Below are positions 1 through 11,500 of a DNA stretch of 64,000 nt, piece after piece. The notes under the pieces are model-generated. The model was given only the letters and a program-made list of their open reading frames with translations, did not search any database and was not told where the DNA came from. The stretch comes from Diphasiastrum complanatum (lineage: Eukaryota; Streptophyta; Lycopodiopsida; Lycopodiales; Lycopodiaceae). The position numbers and the translations under genes were made by a program. The stretch lies in NCBI GenBank assembly GCA_029204225.1, contig CM055099.1:65747852-65811851 (forward strand). The letters run 5' to 3'. Every line of letters starts with the position of its first letter. Position 1 is the stretch's first letter.

Positions 1-59
1 GATGTAAAAAACATAAGACCCCTATATCTAACATAGATAATCTTTTTCAATTCTTCACG

Positions 60-830
60 TGTTGTAGATAGATGCTCACTTTCAAGATCTATAAATTATG
101 TAAGGTTCTCACAACAGCCTTTCTCACAATTCTTCAATTAGCTCTAAACACTTGAGAAGCCATACCAATCTGGCACAGATTGTCCCAAATGTCAATGTGC
201 CTTTTAAGATCATATTCTAGATGCCAACAATCTTCTTAATAAAGCATTTACCTCTAAAAAAAATCTAAATTCAATGAACTTGCATTTTTTATGGACGACA
301 CGAAAGAGGAACATACTCCAATGAATGGTGCAATGGAGTATATTTGGTCCATATTTGCATCCATTGAGTCGTGCAAAATTTGATTATCCATTCGAACGGG
401 ACATTATTTCATCTTCACAACAAATTTAAGTGAAAATGAACAAGTATCACGCTTTCTTGGACATAGCATGGAATCGTCCACACCCACTCACAAACAACCT
501 TCTTCAAGCCACTTTTTCAATTCTTATGCAATGTGCCTATCATCGAGTCCTCAACTGGCTAGAGAGTTCATCCTTGATTGTCTCCTTCTTTGCAATGATT
601 GGGAAGTTATAGTGTTGTGTTTTAGGTTCATCTACTACTTGACTCCATGGAAACCTTTGCTTGATGGGGTAGTATGCTAAATCAATGCACAACTCGAGAG
701 TCATTTCTATGTAATTTTCCAAAGCACGTGTACTTTATGAGGATCTAATGGTGATCTAACTTGGTCATAGTATTTCTAGGTTGAGGGTTGTGAAGCTTTA
801 CAACTATGCCTGAGTGTTTATAACTCACAC
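60..830 (-). pseudogene. decayed copia-type internal region, left part (gag/protease side)
   Basis: This stretch continues the minus-strand copia remnant whose zinc knuckle and gag lie at 1060-1870. It has many stops and no long frame; the only open stretch (540-722, minus) matches no domain I recognise. It recurs almost unchanged at about 45685-46450. In that copy the homology jumps directly to the equivalent of position 3028, so the two copies differ by about 2.2 kb here. Assignment to copia rests on continuity with the recognisable gag, not on motifs within this stretch. Confidence 0.4.
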
Positions 831-1059
831 ACAATTTAAGCTATCATGGTAGATAATTCAAGAATATTCAAATAAATTGGTTTTCTACTGATGGCTTTCT
901 CTTTCAAAATAATCTATGATGCATACTGAGGGGATTGCATATTTTTTCAAAAAGGAATAAGGCTGTTTGTGACTCGGCCAAAAACATTTGACAATAAACA
1001 ACTTATGTGTGGTTTGGTCTTTAGGAGCATCAGTAGCTGCAACATAAACCTATTGGTTC

Positions 1060-1868
1060 TTTCTTGCAAGAATCATGAAGTCCTTAATTTCATGTCCTTT
1101 CTTTTCGCAGTACCTACATAAGAGTTTGGCATGTTGATGCTTTGACTTATCCTACTGAGGCGGATGTTGTATTTTGAGATTTGAGAAAGTATGATGAGTA
1201 GTTTTTTTTATGGAATGTTATTTTTTTTTTCGAATGTAGTGCAACAATTCTACCTAATGTAGAGACATCAATAGAATTCCTTTGAAGTTTATCTCAACGA
1301 AGAATTGATGTGACTTTTTGATGGTTCGAGATCACATTAAGAGATGGTCGTAAGAATAAGACTCCCAAGGAGAGCCATAGCACCATCGTTGTTTGCAATA
1401 TGAGATCCTACAATAATGAATTGATGAAGAATTGATCAAATGTGATCAACATGATTAAGTAGACTAACATCTTGTATGAGAAAATTTTCTTTCTCAAGTA
1501 TAGATGAGTAGTTACATCTTCGGTCTAATACATATTGATGAGAGCATCTCAAGCTTGTTTTGATTCTTTGTAGTTGTTGATATGTGATATGTGTGAATCC
1601 TTAAGATTCATGGATAGCAATACAAGTGCTCTGCTATCTCTGGATTTCCATTTGAAAATGAGCTATGAATCTTATTGTAGGAATATGGTAGATCCATCAC
1701 CTATATTCCATAAATCTCTTTTCAGTAGTATCATCTTCATATGATACTTCCACATATGGGAGTCGTCGCCATTGAATCTCTCAATAAGGCAAATAGAAGA
1801 TGTTTGTTCCATGTATCTTGTTAAATGCTAGAAATGTTGTCACAATCAACACATTATCTTTGATACCA
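1060..1868 (-). pseudogene. Ty1/copia gag remnant with zinc knuckle and primer-binding site
   Basis: Reading the minus strand from 1868 down gives an LTR-adjacent primer-binding site (TGGTATCAAA, 1859-1868). A degenerate gag of the UBN2 type follows: phrases such as MWKYHMKMILL and RALVLLSMNLKDS can be read at about 1760-1600 between stops. A zinc knuckle reading CRYCEKKGHEIKDF lies at about 1130-1085, with the last cysteine of the CX2CX4HX4C motif replaced by phenylalanine. Gag would package RNA in virus-like particles in a live element. Several stops and frameshifts make this copy dead. It is missing from the paralogous block at 45.7 kb. Confidence 0.65.
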
Positions 1869-1869
1869 T

Positions 1870-2948
1870 TGTTGGTAAAAGGTAAAGAGACACAAGGATT
1901 TGACAGAAAAATTTGACAAAATTTCAAATTTTTTTGTTGTTCAGTGTGTGCATTGTGGAAGACTCTGATAATGAGCAATCAATTTTGTCTAGAAATATGG
2001 ATCATTTTTCACAACGGAACCTACACTAGATTGAGTCAGAAGGTGTCAAGGACAACCATAGTGTCAAAAATATTGAGGTGTCTAAGATAGCCATGTACAC
2101 TAGTATGAGAATTGGTATTCAATTCACAACATTAAAAGATAGCATCACAATAAAAGTAGAAACAACATCAACCATTCACAAAGGATACAACCACATTTAA
2201 TGAAAACGTACAATATATTAAAATATGCATGAATGAACAAAACGATTCTTGTAAGTAAATCTACTTTAAGCAATGTACAAGCCTAGAAAGAATAGTATGA
2301 GGACTGATCAACAATGTGCTAGGCATCAATGTAAAAACATATGAATCTCATCATCGTCCTATCTACTATTTATATGCAATTTATTGATCTAGATTAGCAA
2401 TTTAGGATCACACAATCAAGAGCAATCAAAATCAATGATCAAACAAGTAAATTCGACCCCACACGTGTGTGGTATGGCCTCCAGTACGGCCTGATATATG
2501 AGAATGAGCGTGATCAAGTTTAGTTTACTAAGAAATCATAAAATCACAAGACAATGTGAGAAAAATTCGACCACTTTGCTCTCAAATCTCTATCTTGCAT
2601 CTATGGAATGATAGATTGATTGTACAATAGGGCTCTTCTCCTTTGAGGTTAGGTGAAAATTCAGCATGTTTCAAGGAGACTAATTGACATTTTTTGCCGT
2701 AATATGTCAATCTTACCTAACCCTAGAGTTATGCCAATTTGATGATTAGGTTACTCATCTACCTCCATGATTTGAGGAGTTTGATCCTAAATTCTAGGAA
2801 ATTTGACCAAACAACCTAACTCTTATGATTAGGTCCTAACTACCCTAGGCCTATTCTCACACATGTGAATATGCTCGCATACATGTGGATTTAAAAAATG
2901 TGTAGTAATCTATGTGTTTATCAAGCATAACATTTGCAAATTCTCACA
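1870..2948 (-). repeat. LTR of the decayed copia element (about 1.08 kb)
   Basis: The segment starts TGTTGG next to the primer-binding site and ends CTCACA next to a polypurine tract (CTCCTCCTT on the plus strand, 2949-2957), so both sides look like LTR boundaries. It holds the palindrome ACACGTGT at 2461-2468 followed by a TACGGCC block, as in other LTRs of the window, and a minus-strand TATA-like ATAAATAG near 2370. A primer-binding site on one side and a polypurine tract on the other means the LTR joins two element bodies, as in tandem elements sharing one LTR. Boundaries are by eye. Confidence 0.6.
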
Positions 2949-3510
2949 CTCCTCCTTAAATTTAGTTTGATAAATTATGGTACATCTATCTACAACTCCA
3001 AGAGTTGATATTTGCATGATGAATGAATACTTTTTGGGATAGATTCCAGCTACAAACAAGGAACCTACGAGATTCCTATAGAGATGATGTCCATGAAGGA
3101 TCTTTTCTCATCTCTTAAAGGATCCCTTACAAGATGTTCCATTGATGTGTATTCATACATGCATAGATCCATATGAGATTTTCTTAGAAATGAAGTAGCA
3201 AGATGAAATCAATAAATCCAGCAAGAAAAGTGGAGCTCAATCTACTTCAATATTCAAAATAGATTAAGATGGCCAACATCTAGGATTTTGCACTTTCTTG
3301 ATGTTTACTTCAATGTAGCACACCTCAAAGCTATGCATCATGCCAAGCTTTTCTGTACACTTGATGATATATCAATTGAGCTTATAAGTGCATGAGGAAT
3401 GTTGCCAAATTCAAATTGCCTTGTTTATCCATATAATTGAGCCTTGATGTCTCCATGTTGTTGTTGTTGTTGTTGTTGTTTGAAGAATTTCTTGGAGTCC
3501 TCGGGTCTTG
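2949..3510 (-). pseudogene. copia reverse-transcriptase remnant with internal deletion
   Basis: Directly inside the polypurine tract the minus strand carries a short piece resembling the copia RT C-terminal YRxLIGSL region (about 3140-3030), with stops. RNase H is absent and most of RT between here and the integrase piece at 3523-3828 has been lost. A (GTT)n run at about 3457-3480 reads as poly-asparagine on the minus strand in the integrase-RT linker. The same arrangement recurs at 46450-46820. Confidence 0.5.
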
Positions 3511-3522
3511 AGCTTTTTTCAC

Positions 3523-3828
3523 CTATTGACATGACTCCAAGCCATCAATGATTTGAATTGGTTGATGATCCACACATGCTTCTTCAAACTTATAGTTCTT
3601 ACCTTTATAGAAAACTACATCTCTACTAATTACAACTCTCTTAGTAGAGAAAATGTAAATCCAATAAGCTTTCCTTGAAGAGCAATATCTTGTCAAAATT
3701 TTTAACATTGATGTAGGATTTTCTTCGGTCCTTACATTGGAATGATCATGCACAAAGCATGTGGACTCAAATATGTCCAAAGAAAACATACTAAATGATG
3801 GTTTATCATTTATGACACAATTAATCAA
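3523..3828 (-). pseudogene. copia integrase C-terminal fragment
   Basis: This 101-residue open stretch carries the signature found downstream of the copia integrase core: KPSFSMFSLDIFESTCFVH (compare the usual LKVFGCTCFVH), then an IFSTKRVVISRDVVFYKG block matching the common VISRDVIFxE motif. The catalytic D,D,E residues lie upstream and are missing, so it is a fragment. It is followed by the asparagine-rich linker. A near-identical, slightly longer copy lies at 46822-47265. The function in a live element would be integration of the cDNA. Confidence 0.75.
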
Positions 3829-4840
<1,012 letters not shown>

Positions 4841-4929
4841 CGACCAGAAGACAATCAGCATCATATGGTAGACAAATGCGGAAAAGAATCTGAGATAAGT
4901 AAAAGATTGATGCTGAGACATAGTTTATC

Positions 4930-5727
4930 CCTCATAAAACCATTTTTTTGAAAAGCATCAACCAAAATTCTAACGTCTTTTATGAACGTATCATGTTTGT
5001 TTGAACAGTACATTTTGAGGCAAAGAACTGTGACACAATAATCATATATGAATTATAGATCGGCCTATTTGAAGCCAAATGTATATACTGCAAATATGGA
5101 AAGGATAATTTTCTTCTTTTGTCAAACTTTGAGAGGTGTGTCAAACCAGAATTTTGTTCAAAAACAATGCGTTAATTTAAAAAGCTGGTAATGTTACCGT
5201 CAGACGTTTTTCTTTCTATTTCTAGAATGGGTTTTCAGGAGTTCTTATCTGTGTTTTATCCATGAAGAGCTCGATATTTGGGTTATTGATGAAACAAATA
5301 TCATCAATGTATCTGAATGAATGTATAAAGTCACTCATATAAGAGGTGAGGCCTAGTTTGGCTAGTCTCTTTATAAATTGTGCTTCAAAGAAGGATAAAT
5401 ACCAATTACACCATGTGGGTGAACACAAAACACCCATAGATATACCATGTACCTGTCTCCAGGTTTTGTTCCCTAGTTTGACGATGCAGTTACCAATCAA
5501 GAGATCATTCCATTGATAGAGTAGATTTATATCAAGAGTGTACCATTCGAGTGATTGTTTTTAATCCCATGACCCTTTGAATACTTCCGTATGTGATTCC
5601 ATTTGTAATACAGTAAATCATGTTTGGAATGTTTGAAAGCATATTTTATTGTCTTTTTCGTGACAATTTGCAGTCCTTCCGGACCATCTAGAGGTATATT
5701 CTTGTTAACATTTTGAAATATCTGCAA
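4930..5727 (-). pseudogene. PLE reverse transcriptase, palm and thumb (frameshifted)
   Basis: Two open pieces cover the catalytic half. Piece 5727-5527 starts with NIPLDGPEGLQIVTKKT; a small indel near 5560-5570 then breaks the frame. Piece 5500-5222 holds the PLE/TERT-like motif HGISMGVLCSPTWCNWYLS (compare GxxMGTxxSP) and the catalytic FRYIDDICF box with both aspartates present. Below 5222 a thumb-like region with stops reads KFDKRRKLSFPYLQY and SNRPIYNSYMIIVSQ, matching the YDKRxxF...SNxP...SQ pattern of PLE reverse transcriptases. The catalytic box is intact in this copy, unlike copy 2. Dead because of the frameshift and stops. Confidence 0.75.
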
Positions 5728-5851
5728 CCCATATATTGGTAATCAATGAAGGTATATTTAGATAGAAATCCATAGATGACTCACATTGCCAATGTAAAAT
5801 TGTATCCACTCTTAGGATACTCTTGTATGTATTTGCCTTAAGGCCTGCACC

Positions 5852-6832
5852 TTACATGAGGAACAGTGACAGCATACCAAGAGCTCTTGTGAGAAATTTG
5901 GAAGGTCTGGTAAAGCAGCAATCATGAGCATTGGTAATCCATCTAAATGAATCCTTGTGGGATTTATAGGTGCAGAGTATGTATGATAGAGAATTATTTC
6001 CCAAGCAAATTTTTGGTAGAGACTTAATAGTAATGTCCATTATATATGATAAGGAATCCTCGACAGAATTAGATTGTTCATTGGGAAAAGGAGTAAAGTC
6101 TGGACTGTTGAGTCTTTGTATAGCCATTTTCTGTGCAAAGAATTTACACATAAAACAGGGGTTGTGTTGTGCTTTATCGATACCATTTATGTAGAGAAAG
6201 TTGGTAAGCCATTGTAGTTCATCCTTGGCAATCCTATATTGAGAACGAGTATTTCCATGAAGCCATTTACCCTTTCTAATATAGCCCAGTGCGATGTCTT
6301 TAAAAAAACTAGCATGCTCCTTTTTTGTAATTTCATCTAAGTATGCATAAGAAGGTAAAAGTTCCATAAGTTTACACCATTCATCATAAAGTTCCGAAGC
6401 AACTTCGTTTACTTTAGCTTGTCTTAATGTAATGTGATTTAGACCTTTTTCTAATGATTTTCGTAAGAACGAACTTTTGACAATATTACAATCTGTGCAT
6501 ATGACATGACCAGATTTTTCCAAGATAAAATTTTTGACACGCTTAAAAGTAAGACAATGACAGGAATGTATCAAATTCGCAAAAAATTCACATTTTATAC
6601 TTGGTAGGTATGACCATCCAAAGGTGATATCATGAAAGACTTTGTCTACAATACCAAAATGTCTACGGAAAACATGAGCGTAAAAGTGCTTCACATGGAT
6701 AGTTTCAAAAACTCTATTACGGTAACATAAATGCAAAAAAAGTCTCCTTGTGTCGCTGCTAGTGGAAAACTGGAGACGGCCGGTCGCTGAAGTACTGATT
6801 TCCCTTCTAACTATCCCTTCTTTGTCCTGCAC
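5852..6832 (-). pseudogene. PLE protein, N-terminal half with RT fingers
   Basis: The longest PLE frame here is 326 residues, starting MQDKEGIVRREIS. It contains two Cys pairs, CTDC (about residue 115) and CFMC (about residue 229). KGLNHITLRQ (about 135-145) and LCTYKSHKDSFRWITNA (about 285-302) follow; the latter corresponds to the K-x-H-K...FRxI fingers motif of PLE reverse transcriptases. The frame ends at 5852 after SKFLTRALGM, where the parent protein should run on into the palm. About 150 bp at 5757-5905 are present here but deleted from copy 2, and this part looks original because it continues the RT motif order. Start choice is the first ATG of the open frame. Confidence 0.7.
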
Positions 6833-7050
6833 ATCGATTTAGGATCTGTAAAAATTCAATTTCTTGACTGCTAGATCAGATCATCTTTGGTGCCACTACT
6901 TTGTCCTTCCTTTCCTTTGAAATTTGAAAAACGCTTTTTCTTTCCCGTTCCTGATCCAAAAATGACTGAGTTCAAATTTTTAAGATTGAAAGAGCCAGTT
7001 CTTTTGTTGGAGTTCTGGAAGTACTTATCTTGGAGGGTAGAAAAGCTAGG

Positions 7051-7407
7051 TCATTTTAGAAGGCGTTCTATTTCTCGGATACTTTCGGCGTCTCCCAAAG
7101 GTGCAAGAAGTTTGGCAAAGGAATCTTTTGCGAGTTCGATGAAAGCATCAATCATGTGCTGGCAGATAAATAGAAAGGTCAGGTGCGATTTCAGTACATC
7201 CCTAGCAGGTTTATGTAACCACATGAAGAATGCATTCAATTGGTTTTGGAGGGAAGCACAAGGAAAGAACTTGGCTAGGTTATTCATCATGAACCAGATA
7301 GCATGGTCAAACCAAATGATGGAAGAGCTATTTTTGCATTTTTCACCACATCTACATTTGAAAAAAGGTCTTTTCCAATTCCAAATTCTGGCTTGGTGTA
7401 GATTCAT
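7051..7407 (-). pseudogene. PLE N-terminal region with CxCxxxC motif
   Basis: A 118-residue open stretch upstream of the RT frame. It carries FFKCRCGEKCKNSSS near its start, a compact cysteine cluster that could be a zinc-binding knuckle, followed by a hydrophobic, tryptophan/phenylalanine-rich stretch and the end IREIERLLK. A linker with several stops separates it from the RT frame. The homologous sequence in copy 2 is split by the copia insertion (to 50774, resuming at 56636). It could be the N-terminal domain of the PLE protein; a nuclease cannot be recognised. The family link is by position and co-duplication only. Confidence 0.45.
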
Positions 7408-7616
7408 TCTATTGAAGCCAGTCTTAAAGTGACCTCTAATTCTGGCCTAGGTTTGCTCAGAGGGGTAGGGAGAGGGTTCGAATTTGTTCATATGAATAAT
7501 GGTGTCGAAAGAAACAGGATTCTCAAGCGAAGGATTTTTATGCAGGGCGAAAAACTTGCAGACTTGTATTTCTTTTTTTTGTCAAATGAGTCATCATGAT
7601 CCAATGATCGATAGGG

Positions 7617-7876
7617 ATGGGTACAAGGAAATTGACAGAAGGAAGACTCCAAAGTTTATATGACGTGAGAGTGGACGCATGTTTTTTAGAGGAGCAATGC
7701 ATGCAAGGATGCAACATCTCAAGGGAAAATCATACATACGTTGATAGACGTCTAGTTGTGCATGGAAACATTACTACTTATATAAATAGTTCCATTGCCC
7801 ACCCTTTACTGACAAATTGTGATTTTGAGGAACACACCAATGGAAAACAAGAATATTGCATTAGGAATGTAAAGGG
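7617..7876 (+). pseudogene. SET-domain-like fragment, copy 1 (left half, interrupted by copia)
   Basis: The frame reads CFLEEQCMQGCNISRENHTYVDRRLVVHGNITTYINSS, then a CDFEEH block and YCIRNVKG. The order (ID/VDGR...GNI.xYINSS...NC) matches the C-terminal half of SET domains, where histone-lysine methyltransferases bind S-adenosylmethionine. The fragment is cut at AAGGG by the copia 7877-14307 and resumes at 14308 with the ATRSIKVG block. The start at 7617 is simply the first ATG and is probably not the native start. Identification comes chiefly from an older copy at 25.8 kb, which retains the canonical ATRSIEVGEEL. Confidence 0.6.
7872..7876. repeat. 5-bp target-site duplication of copia 1, left (AAGGG)
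   Basis: AAGGG here matches AAGGG at 14308-14312. Paralogous copies of the target at 16.55 and 27.06 kb show the uninterrupted sequence with a single AAGGG (as CCCTT on the plus strand), confirming the insertion point. Confidence 0.95.
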
Positions 7877-8531
7877 TGTGAAAAATACAGATCCTAAGTG
7901 GATCTAAACTCCAAGATCATTGGCTTGAATGCTTGCACTCCAAACTACATAAGCTAGGAATTGGCAACACATTCTATGCTACCTAGAATGCAAAGAACTT
8001 GATCAAAAAGCATTTATCACAAATGGAAACTTCCATAAACATCAAGTGCGGCCCAAAATAGCATTATACAGTCCATAATACATCAGCCTACCACTTTTGG
8101 AAAGCACCTAAGATCATACACAATAGCTTGAAGACAATACACACAACAATGCTCTCAATGGAGGAAGAAACAATGACAATGATCTATTGATCTCAATGAA
8201 GCATACAAAAGGTTTCTCCAACCTGTTCTCCACGACTTCCCTACTATTTATGGATGAGGAAGATGACTCTCTCTCCTCTCTCTAGAAGGTACTTTACCCT
8301 AGATATTCCCTATATAGGAAAAATAGCTAAAAATGGCTTATATGACCAAAATACATCAAAATGGTCTCATTTTGAAGGGTATTAAGTTTGACACTTCATC
8401 ATACTGAAAAAATACAGTAAATAAAAACATTGTGGCCTGGTTCACACGTGTGAAACTCCAGAACCAAAACTATTTACAATTTTAGCCAATTTAGGCCTCA
8501 AACTAGCTAGGAAATGTTGACAATTTTCACA
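7877..8531 (-). repeat. copia 1 LTR (3' LTR on the minus strand)
   Basis: A 655-bp LTR. It contains the perfect 14-bp palindrome TTCACACGTGTGAA (8441-8454) and a TATATAGG element at 8311-8318. A minus-strand CATAAATAG, the likely TATA box, is equivalent to the one at 14021-14029 in the partner LTR. It differs from the right LTR by T/G substitutions in the TACTTTACC and GGGTATTAAG contexts. Confidence 0.95.
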
Positions 8532-11500
8532 CTCCCTCTTCAACATTGGATGCTAGTTTCAACATAGTCTTTGAGCACATTCCAAGATTAGATCTATGCA
8601 TTAAATATAGGTCCTTTCCCAATGGTTTGGTGAAGATATCAGCCACACACTCCTTTGAAGAGACATGTTGAAGCTCCACCTCTTTGGCAATGACTTGATC
8701 TCTCACAAAATGGTGAGCAATCTCAATGTGCTTGCTCCTTGCATGAAAAACAGGATTGCTTGCCAAGCTTTGGGCTGAAAGGTTATCACAAAGTATGATT
8801 GGAGTCTTCTCTGGTTCCAGCAAGTGAAGATCCAATAACATCCTCTTGATCCAAAGAATCTCCTTGGTGCATGTTGTTAATGCCTTGTACTCGGCTTCGG
8901 TGGAAGATAGAGAGATAGTTGGTTGCTTCTTTGATAGCCATGAGACCACTCCATCTCCAAGATAGATTGCAAAGGCACTTGTTGACTTCCTATCCATTTG
9001 ATCACCTGCAAAATCTGAATCTGAAAATCCACAAAGGTTAGGTGTAGTACCTCCATACAAGATGCCAAAATCTCTAGATCCCGAGATGTATCTAAGTACT
9101 CTCTTTCCTAGCTTCCAATGAGCCTCACTAGGATCTTGCATAAATTGACTTAGTTTACCAACCACAAAGCTTAGATCAGGTCTTGTGATGGTTAACCATA
9201 TAAGAGATCCTATTAGCTTTCTATAGAGAGTAATGTCCTTGAAGGATCTTTCATTACTTCTTGTAGTTAGCTTTACATTTGATTCCATAGGAGTAGAAAC
9301 AACTTTACAATCTTCCATATGAAACCTTTTTAGAATAGAGTTAACATACTTTTCTTGACATATGAATGTAGATTTAGAAGTTCTAATAATCTCTATTCCT
9401 AAGATATAATGAAGTTTACCAAGATCTTGAATTTCAAACTCTCTTTTGAGTGCCATCTTGATTTCATCTATATCTAGATTGTTACCACCACTTAAGATAA
9501 TGTCATCAACATAGATCAAAAGTAAAGTGATATCATTTTCATTCAATCTAAAGTAGAGAGAATGATCATACTCACTCATAACAAAGTTTTGAGAAAGTAA
9601 GAAGGAATTGAGCTTAGCATACCAACTCCTTGGTGCTTGCTTTAGCCCATACAAACTCTTTTGGAGATAGCACACATGATTAGGCTCATCATGTGAAACA
9701 TAGCCCTCGGGTTGCTCCATGTAAATATCTTCTTCAAGATCACCATTCAAGAAGGCATTAGTAACATCCATTTGCCACATATCCCAATCATAAAGAGTTG
9801 CAAGAGAGATTAGGATTCGAATAGTTACCATCTTTGCCACGGGTGCAAAGGTCTCATCATAGTCAATACCATATTCTTGAGCATACCCCTTTGCCACCAA
9901 CCTTGCCTTGTACTTGTTGATTGATCCATCTTGATTTGTCTTGATCTTGAAGATCCACTTACAACCAATTGCCTTCTTGTCCTTTGGAAGCTTTACCAAC
10001 CTCCATGTGTTGCTTTTGATGAGTGCTTGATGCTCATGATCCATGGCTTGGATCCATTCCTTCTTTTGAATTGCTTCACCTACACAAGTTGGTTCATCAA
10101 AAGAGGTAAGAAAAGCAAAGTTAGAGTTGTCCACCACTTGCTTTCCTTTTTCATCATAGGTTAGCCTTGATGGCTTAGCCCTTTGCCTTTGAGTCTTCCT
10201 TGAAGTTTGCTTTGGAGTGGCATCTCCATCTTCATCCAAGACATCTTGCACATCATGATGATTAGTAGGCACATCAACATCAACATCAACAACATTGGAA
10301 ACATTCTCTTCATGAAAGATGACATCCCTACTTATGACAACTTTCTTTGTAGAAGGAATGTACACTTTGTAAGCCTTGCTTACTTCACTATAGCCAACAA
10401 ACACACCCTTCTTTGATGAAGGATCTTCTTTAGTTCTATCATCAAGTGTGATATTGACAAAACATGTACATCCAAAGATCCTACAATGCTTGACACTCGG
10501 CCTTCTACCATAAAGAACCTCATGAGGAGTTTTACCATCCAAGGAAGCACTTGTCCATCTATTACATAGATAGTTAGCACATGCTAAAGCTTCCCCCCAA
10601 AAAGACTTAGCAAGATTAGCATGTAGTCTCATTGCCTTGGCACATTCACAAAGGGTTCTATTCTTCCTCTCGGCCACTCCATTCTGTTGTGGAGTCCTAG
10701 GACTAGACATCTCCCTCTTAATCCCATGTGCTATACAAAAGTCTTTGAACCTATTTGAGGTGTATTCCCCTCCATTATCAGATCTTAAGCATTTGATCTT
10801 TGTATTGAATTGGTTTTCCATTTCATTCTTGAACTTGACAAATGCAGCAAACACTTCATCCTTACTTTTAAGAAGATAGATCCAAGTATACCTACTAAAG
10901 TCATCAATGAAAGTTGCATACATCTTTGCCCCACCATTGCTAGTTGTACTAGAAGAATGAATATCAGAATGCACAAGTTGAAAAGCTTCTTTAGATCTAG
11001 AAGTAGATCTAGAATAAGCAAGTCTATGAGATTTGGACAAGGCACAATGTTCACAAACACTATTGTTTGCAACAAGACTTTTAGGGAGACCAAGAACAAG
11101 CTCTTTCTTTGCCATTACCTCCAAAGATTTGAAGTTGGGATGGCCCAACCTCTTGTGCCAAACTTCTTGGTTTGTCAATTGCTCCCTAGCCATACATCCT
11201 TCATGATTAGAGATCACACATGCATCAAGCTTGAAAAGTTTACCATGCCTCCTACCTTGAGCAATCAAGGATCCACATTTACTTATCAAACATGCATCTC
11301 CAATGAACTCCACATCAAGTCCTTTGTCAATCATTTGACTTACACTAAGCAAATTCTTAGTGATTGAAGGAATGTACAAAACATTTTCAAGATTTGCTTT
11401 CCTATTTGTTGAAAGGGAAATAGGAATAGTGCCTATGCCTTTGATGTCACATTGACCATCATTTGCAGTGTAGATGATGTTACCTTCTCCCTCATAAGAC

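Noticed and set aside
5222-5500. Group II intron or LINE origin for the RT fragment
   Set aside because: The order of GISMG..CSP, YIDD and YDKR-like thumb text fits Penelope-like RTs. No LINE endonuclease or intron maturase motif is visible.
10810-11367. 185-codon plus-strand frame inside copia 1
   Set aside because: It is the antisense shadow of the integrase region of the gag-pol frame. The minus-strand frame has full motif support.
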